Shown here piece after piece: positions 13,064 through 16,237 of a stretch of DNA of 16,237 bases. The position numbers were made by a program, and so were the translations under genes. Below the pieces are notes generated by a model. The model saw only the letters and a program-made list of their open reading frames with translations. It made no database searches and was not told the origin of the DNA. This DNA comes from Rhodobiaceae bacterium (GTDB lineage Bacteria; Pseudomonadota; Alphaproteobacteria; Parvibaculales; Parvibaculaceae), in NCBI GenBank assembly GCA_002746275.1, contig NVWR01000004.1, forward strand, positions 9,026-25,262. Direction: 5' to 3'. The stretch's first letter is position 1, and each line of letters opens with the position of its first letter.

Positions 13064-13759
13064 ATGAGAGACAATCGCTGGACATGGATTGCCCTGGTTG
13101 GGCTTGGCATCGCGGCCCTGCTATTTGTGCTTATCCGCACTTTTCCTGGGGTTCTGGACCAACAGGACGCCCAGATGCGCCTCGTCTATGGGGTCGCCCT
13201 GCTGACCCTGGTCGGCAGCAGCGCTGTGCTGGGATGGCGTCAAAATGCCGGTCTTGCACTGCGTCAGGCCATGAGCTGGATCGCCATCGCGTTGGTTCTG
13301 GTGATCGGCTACGGCTACCGGGAGGAGTTTCGCGGCGTGATGGTGCGCACCCAAGGGGAGTTGCTGCCTACGCGCGCTCAAGAAGTCAGCCATGGCGTTG
13401 TGAGCCTTGGCGCAGACGGCTCGGGTCATTTTCTTGCCGACGCCGCCGTCAACGGCACCCATGTGCGCTTCCTGGTAGATACGGGTGCCAGCCATATCGC
13501 GTTGACGCCCTTCGATGCCCAACGTCTGGGCTTTGATCTTGAGAGCCTCAATTACCGGGTCGCCTATCAGACAGCCAACGGTGTTGCCTATGCGGCCCCT
13601 GTGCGTTTGGAAGAAGTCTCGCTGGGCTCCATTACCGTGCATGACGTTCGTGCGTCGATCATGAAGGAAGGCCTGACGCAGTCTTTGTTGGGCATGAGTT
13701 TTCTCGGACAATTGACCACCGTGGAATTTTCAGGAGACCGCCTTATCCTCCGCGAGTAG
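13064..13759 (+). CDS. Membrane-anchored retropepsin-like aspartic protease (TIGR02281, PerP-like)
   Basis: A 231-residue protein with three hydrophobic segments (about 7-24, 40-57, 69-84), then a soluble domain. In that domain VRFLVDTGASHIALT (134-148) carries the retropepsin DTG triad with D139, and the C-terminal SLLGMSFLGQL (207-217) matches the closing motif of the family. One Asp per chain implies a homodimer, probably active in the periplasm. Family precedents include Caulobacter PerP, which trims the polarity factor PodJ, and rickettsial APRc (established knowledge); the substrate here is unknown. No obvious ribosome site precedes the ATG; a TATATT lies 11-16 bases upstream. It is divergent from cobA across 142 bases holding a CtrA-like box and a direct repeat. 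Confidence 0.85.
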   Translation: MRDNRWTWIALVGLGIAALLFVLIRTFPGVLDQQDAQMRLVYGVALLTLVGSSAVLGWRQNAGLALRQAMSWIAIALVLVIGYGYREEFRGVMVRTQGELLPTRAQEVSHGVVSLGADGSGHFLADAAVNGTHVRFLVDTGASHIALTPFDAQRLGFDLESLNYRVAYQTANGVAYAAPVRLEEVSLGSITVHDVRASIMKEGLTQSLLGMSFLGQLTTVEFSGDRLILRE

Positions 13760-13803
13760 ACGAGGATAACGCAAATGCCGAACCACACGGACTGGCATCA
13801 AAT

Positions 13804-13820
13804 TAGCAACGTCTTTGCTA
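13804..13820. promoter_or_regulatory. Dyad next to a -10-like element upstream of the phosphomannomutase gene
   Basis: TAGCAA-cgtct-TTGCTA is a perfect 6-base inverted repeat. TATAAG follows at 13830-13835, so the dyad would lie in the -35 area of a promoter for the downstream gene. No T-run follows, so it is not a terminator. Confidence 0.35.
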
Positions 13821-13892
13821 GATTGCAGGTATAAGACCCTTAAGGCCGGGGTTTCCGCCGGAATTTTTGCTGAACGCACAGGACCCATTCGC

Positions 13893-15392
13893 ATGTTGCC
13901 AAAACCACGCCCGTCCATCACTCCCAACACCGCTGCCTTTGAAACTGATCCGCAGGTCGCCCCTCAAGGGTTCCGCGAATATGACGCACGCTGGCTCTTT
14001 CCCAACGAGATTAATCTGCGGGGCATTCAGGCGCTTGGTATGGGGCTTGGCACGCTGCTCCGCGACCTGGGTGTGGACCCTCGAATTTCTGTTGGGCATG
14101 ATTACCGCTCCTATTCGCTGTCGATCCAGCAGGCACTGATGAACGGCCTGATGGCTGCCGGTGCGGAAGTGTTCGACATTGGTCTGGCGCTCTCCCCGAC
14201 TGCCTATTTCTCGCAGTTTGAGCTCGACGTGCCTGCGGTTGCGATGGTCACCGCCAGCCACAATGAGAATGGCTGGACAGGTGTCAAAATGGGGGCGGCC
14301 CGGCCCCTCACCTTTGGACCGGATGAAATGAGTGCGCTGCGCGAGATTGTGCTGGAAGGGAAATACCAGACGCGGTCCGGTGGCAGCTACACGTTCGTGC
14401 CCGATATGGTGGAGCGCTATATCGCAGACCTCACCGACCGACCCAAGATCAAGCGGAAGCTCAAAGTTGTTGCAGCGTGTGGCAATGGCACAGCGGGTTT
14501 CTTTGCGCCTCGCGTTCTGGAAGGTGTGGGCATTGACCTCATTCCGCTCGACTGCGAGCTCGACTACACCTTCCCACGCTACAATCCAAACCCTGAAGAC
14601 ATGAAGATGCTGCACGCCATGCGGGACAAGGTTCTGGAAACCGGCGCCGATGTTGGCCTGGCTTTTGATGGTGACGGCGACCGCTGCGGTGTTGTTGATA
14701 ACGAAGGCGAAGAAATCTTTGCCGACAAGGTGGGCGTCATGCTAGCGCGAGACCTGTCTGCCACTCACGCCAACGCGCAATTTGTTGTTGATGTGAAATC
14801 AACCGGCCTGTTTCTTACCGACCCTGTGCTGATCAAAAACGGGGCGAAGACCGACTATTGGAAGACCGGACATTCCTACATCAAGCGCCGGGCGCACGAG
14901 CTGGACGCACTTGTTGGTTTTGAAAAGAGCGGTCACTATTTTTTCAATCCGCCGATTGGTCGCGGGTATGACGATGGGCTTGTCTCCGCTCTGGCGATCT
15001 GTGACATGCTGGCCCGCAACTCTGACAAGAGCATGGCAGACCTTAAGCGCGCGCTTCCCAAAACATGGGGGTCGCCCACCATGTCGCCGCATTGTCCTGA
15101 TGATAAAAAATATGGCGTGGTTGACCGCATGGTCGCACGCATTCAAGGCATGGCCGACAAAGGCGAAGAGTTGATTGGGCAGAGCATACGCAGCGCTGTG
15201 ACCGTGAACGGTGTCCGCGTAACCGTTGCTGATGGCACCTGGGGTCTGATCCGCGCCTCCTCCAACAAGCCGGGACTGGTGGTGGTTGTCGAAAGCCCCA
15301 CGAGTGAAGAAAACAAGGTGGCCATGTTTGAAGCGCTCGACTCCATGCTTCAGGAAGAACCTGATGTTGGCGAGTACGATCAGAAGCTGTGA
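13893..15392 (+). CDS. Phosphomannomutase/phosphoglucomutase (ManB/AlgC family)
   Basis: A 499-residue alpha-D-phosphohexomutase that interconverts mannose- or glucose-6- and 1-phosphate for sugar-nucleotide and envelope polysaccharide synthesis. All four family loops are visible: the phosphoserine loop VTASHNENGW (S122; the usual TASHNP has Glu for Pro here), the magnesium loop DGDGDR (259-264), the sugar-specificity loop GFEKSGH (342-348) and the phosphate-binding loop RASSNKPG (454-461). The ATG at 13893 has AGGA 9 bases upstream. An in-frame TTG 26 codons earlier lies inside the dyad and gives no conserved sequence. The thioesterase gene begins 8 bases after the stop, so the two are probably co-transcribed. 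Mannose versus glucose preference cannot be read. Confidence 0.92.
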   Translation: MLPKPRPSITPNTAAFETDPQVAPQGFREYDARWLFPNEINLRGIQALGMGLGTLLRDLGVDPRISVGHDYRSYSLSIQQALMNGLMAAGAEVFDIGLALSPTAYFSQFELDVPAVAMVTASHNENGWTGVKMGAARPLTFGPDEMSALREIVLEGKYQTRSGGSYTFVPDMVERYIADLTDRPKIKRKLKVVAACGNGTAGFFAPRVLEGVGIDLIPLDCELDYTFPRYNPNPEDMKMLHAMRDKVLETGADVGLAFDGDGDRCGVVDNEGEEIFADKVGVMLARDLSATHANAQFVVDVKSTGLFLTDPVLIKNGAKTDYWKTGHSYIKRRAHELDALVGFEKSGHYFFNPPIGRGYDDGLVSALAICDMLARNSDKSMADLKRALPKTWGSPTMSPHCPDDKKYGVVDRMVARIQGMADKGEELIGQSIRSAVTVNGVRVTVADGTWGLIRASSNKPGLVVVVESPTSEENKVAMFEALDSMLQEEPDVGEYDQKL

Positions 15393-15400
15393 GAACGACC

Positions 15401-15823
15401 ATGACTGAGAAAGCGCCCGTTGGTTTTGAAGCGATATTGAGCGGTGACGCTGTTTCGTTCGAGACCCATGTCGGGCCGCTTTTTCGCAAAATCGATGTGC
15501 CCGCCAACCATGCTGTATGGGGCTTTCGTGCGGAACCCCATCATTGCAATCCCTATGGCATGTTGCATGGGGGCATGGCGGTCGCTTTGGTCGACACGAT
15601 GATGGGCAGTCTGGTTTTTCACACCATCGACGGTGCACCCTGCGCCACCATCTCCCTCAACACTGAATTTCTAGCCGCTGCAAAAACTGGCGACTGGGTT
15701 GAGGGGCGCGCTGAAATGCTACGTCAAGGACGCAGCGTCTGCTTTGTCCGTGCGGACCTGTTCGTGGGTGAAAAACGCATCATGACCGCGAGCGGCGCCT
15801 GGGCCATTATTGGCACCAAATAA
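15401..15823 (+). CDS. PaaI-family hotdog thioesterase
   Basis: A 140-residue hotdog protein from the ATG at 15401. The PaaI-type active segment HHCNPYGMLHGGMAVALVD (47-65) is intact: N50, the HGG turn at 56-58 and the probable catalytic D65. SLNTEFLAAAKTGDW is the usual following strand. It should hydrolyse an acyl- or aryl-CoA; the substrate is unknown. It starts 8 bases after the phosphohexomutase stop, which points to coupling, though the pathways have no obvious link. A GTG at 15389 would overlap that stop and is less likely. The ribosome site is weak. It is convergent with the permease gene across 20 bases with no visible terminator. Confidence 0.87.
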   Translation: MTEKAPVGFEAILSGDAVSFETHVGPLFRKIDVPANHAVWGFRAEPHHCNPYGMLHGGMAVALVDTMMGSLVFHTIDGAPCATISLNTEFLAAAKTGDWVEGRAEMLRQGRSVCFVRADLFVGEKRIMTASGAWAIIGTK

Positions 15824-15843
15824 CTGGCAGGCTACGGGTGATA

Positions 15844-16237
15844 TTAGGCCCCGTTGAAAAGCCCATAAAACATTCGCGCTGATGTAAGCAGCAGGAAAAA
15901 TGCAAAGGCGCGCGCAAGTGTTTTGCGACTGATGGCGTGCGCCAGTTCTGCGCCCCAAGGGGCGGCCAACACGGTTGCCGGCACAATCAACGCAAGGCCG
16001 ATCAGGTTTACATACCCAATGGAGAATGGGGGTCGTGCCTCCACCCCCAGCCCTGAGATGACAAAGCCAATGGCGCCTGGCACGGAGATGATGAGCCCGA
16101 GGCCTGCGGCGGTCGCGACAGCCCTGTGAATGGGATGGCCATACAGGGTCATCACGGTAACGCCAAACGTGCCGCCGCCGATCCCCATCATGGCTGACGT
16201 GCCCCCAATGACACTGGCAATGCCCCCCTGCCCGAGC
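15844..16237 (-). CDS. TauE/SafE-family membrane permease, 5' truncated by window edge
   Basis: The frame stays open to the window edge, so the start lies outside. The visible part (about 131 residues) begins LGQGGIASVIGGTSAMMGIGGG, with the glycine-rich IGGG signature of TauE/SafE (DUF81) exporters, then hydrophobic segments (AVATAAGLGLIISVPGAIGFVI, IGLALIVPATVLAAPWGAELA, ARAFAFFLLLTSARMFYGLF). The conserved second-half 'PWGAELAH' loop is present. Family members export sulfite, sulfoacetate or related organosulfur anions, or act in C2/C3 acid uptake; the substrate is unknown here. The C terminus is complete. It is the last gene visible and is convergent with the thioesterase. Confidence 0.85.
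   Translation of the reverse strand, partial: LGQGGIASVIGGTSAMMGIGGGTFGVTVMTLYGHPIHRAVATAAGLGLIISVPGAIGFVISGLGVEARPPFSIGYVNLIGLALIVPATVLAAPWGAELAHAISRKTLARAFAFFLLLTSARMFYGLFNGA

Noticed and set aside
13815..13892. N-terminal extension of the phosphohexomutase from a TTG
   Set aside because: The extra 26 residues are unlike the family, overlap a promoter-like dyad, and a better ATG with AGGA lies at 13893.
13818..15638. Two long antisense frames (265 and 279 residues) opposite the phosphohexomutase and thioesterase
   Set aside because: Both lie over genes with complete catalytic motifs; their translations show no fold signature and no ribosome site.

Overview
The window looks like a piece of an alphaproteobacterial chromosome, probably from the Rhizobiales or a related marine lineage. 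The evidence is indirect: paired acyl-CoA dehydrogenase subunits resembling the Rhodopseudomonas pimeloyl-CoA type, a PleC/DivJ/PdhS-style histidine kinase, a DUF1289 protein, a PerP-like retropepsin, cobT and cobA-type corrinoid genes, and moderately high GC. There are no tRNA or rRNA genes, insertion sequences, phage genes or CRISPR arrays. The gene content reads as core metabolism, not an island.

Region 1 (1-3.9 kb) holds the 3' part of a short-chain dehydrogenase resembling the hydroxyacyl-CoA dehydrogenase domain of multifunctional beta-oxidation enzymes, closed by a clear terminator. Then come a small P-loop ATPase/kinase on the minus strand, a divergent fused glycine-betaine-type ABC importer (binding domain plus permease in one chain, no ATPase beside it), and a GNAT acetyltransferase whose stop codon overlaps the importer's stop tail to tail.

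Region 2 (3.9-10.6 kb) is an acyl-CoA catabolism block, mostly on the minus strand. One unit reads crotonase-fold protein, ABM-domain small protein, acyl-CoA dehydrogenase. The second reads large-subunit then small-subunit acyl-CoA dehydrogenase. An orphan membrane histidine kinase on the plus strand separates them and ends in a shared bidirectional terminator. The two large-type dehydrogenases keep a glutamate at the isovaleryl-CoA-dehydrogenase-like position, whereas the small subunit lacks a base at either usual site. This suggests heteromeric enzymes and perhaps one small subunit shared by two large ones.

Region 3 (10.7-13 kb) holds corrinoid/tetrapyrrole genes: an intact but divergent CobT, in which the catalytic glutamate and several other signature residues are replaced, and a uroporphyrinogen-III methyltransferase. 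A DUF1289 cysteine-motif protein lies between them. A perfect tandem duplication of 24 bp sits in the gap between divergent cobT and the DUF1289 gene.

Region 4 (13-16.2 kb) holds a membrane-anchored retropepsin-like protease, a phosphomannomutase/phosphoglucomutase followed after 8 bases by a PaaI-type thioesterase, and the C-terminal part of a TauE/SafE permease running off the window edge.

No wholly new system is obvious. The best leads are the CobT homologue with a rewritten active site beside the 24-bp tandem repeat, the 2:1 ratio of large to small dehydrogenase subunits with a dyad upstream of the second unit, and the fused betaine importer without its ATPase. No gap between genes exceeds 300 bases.
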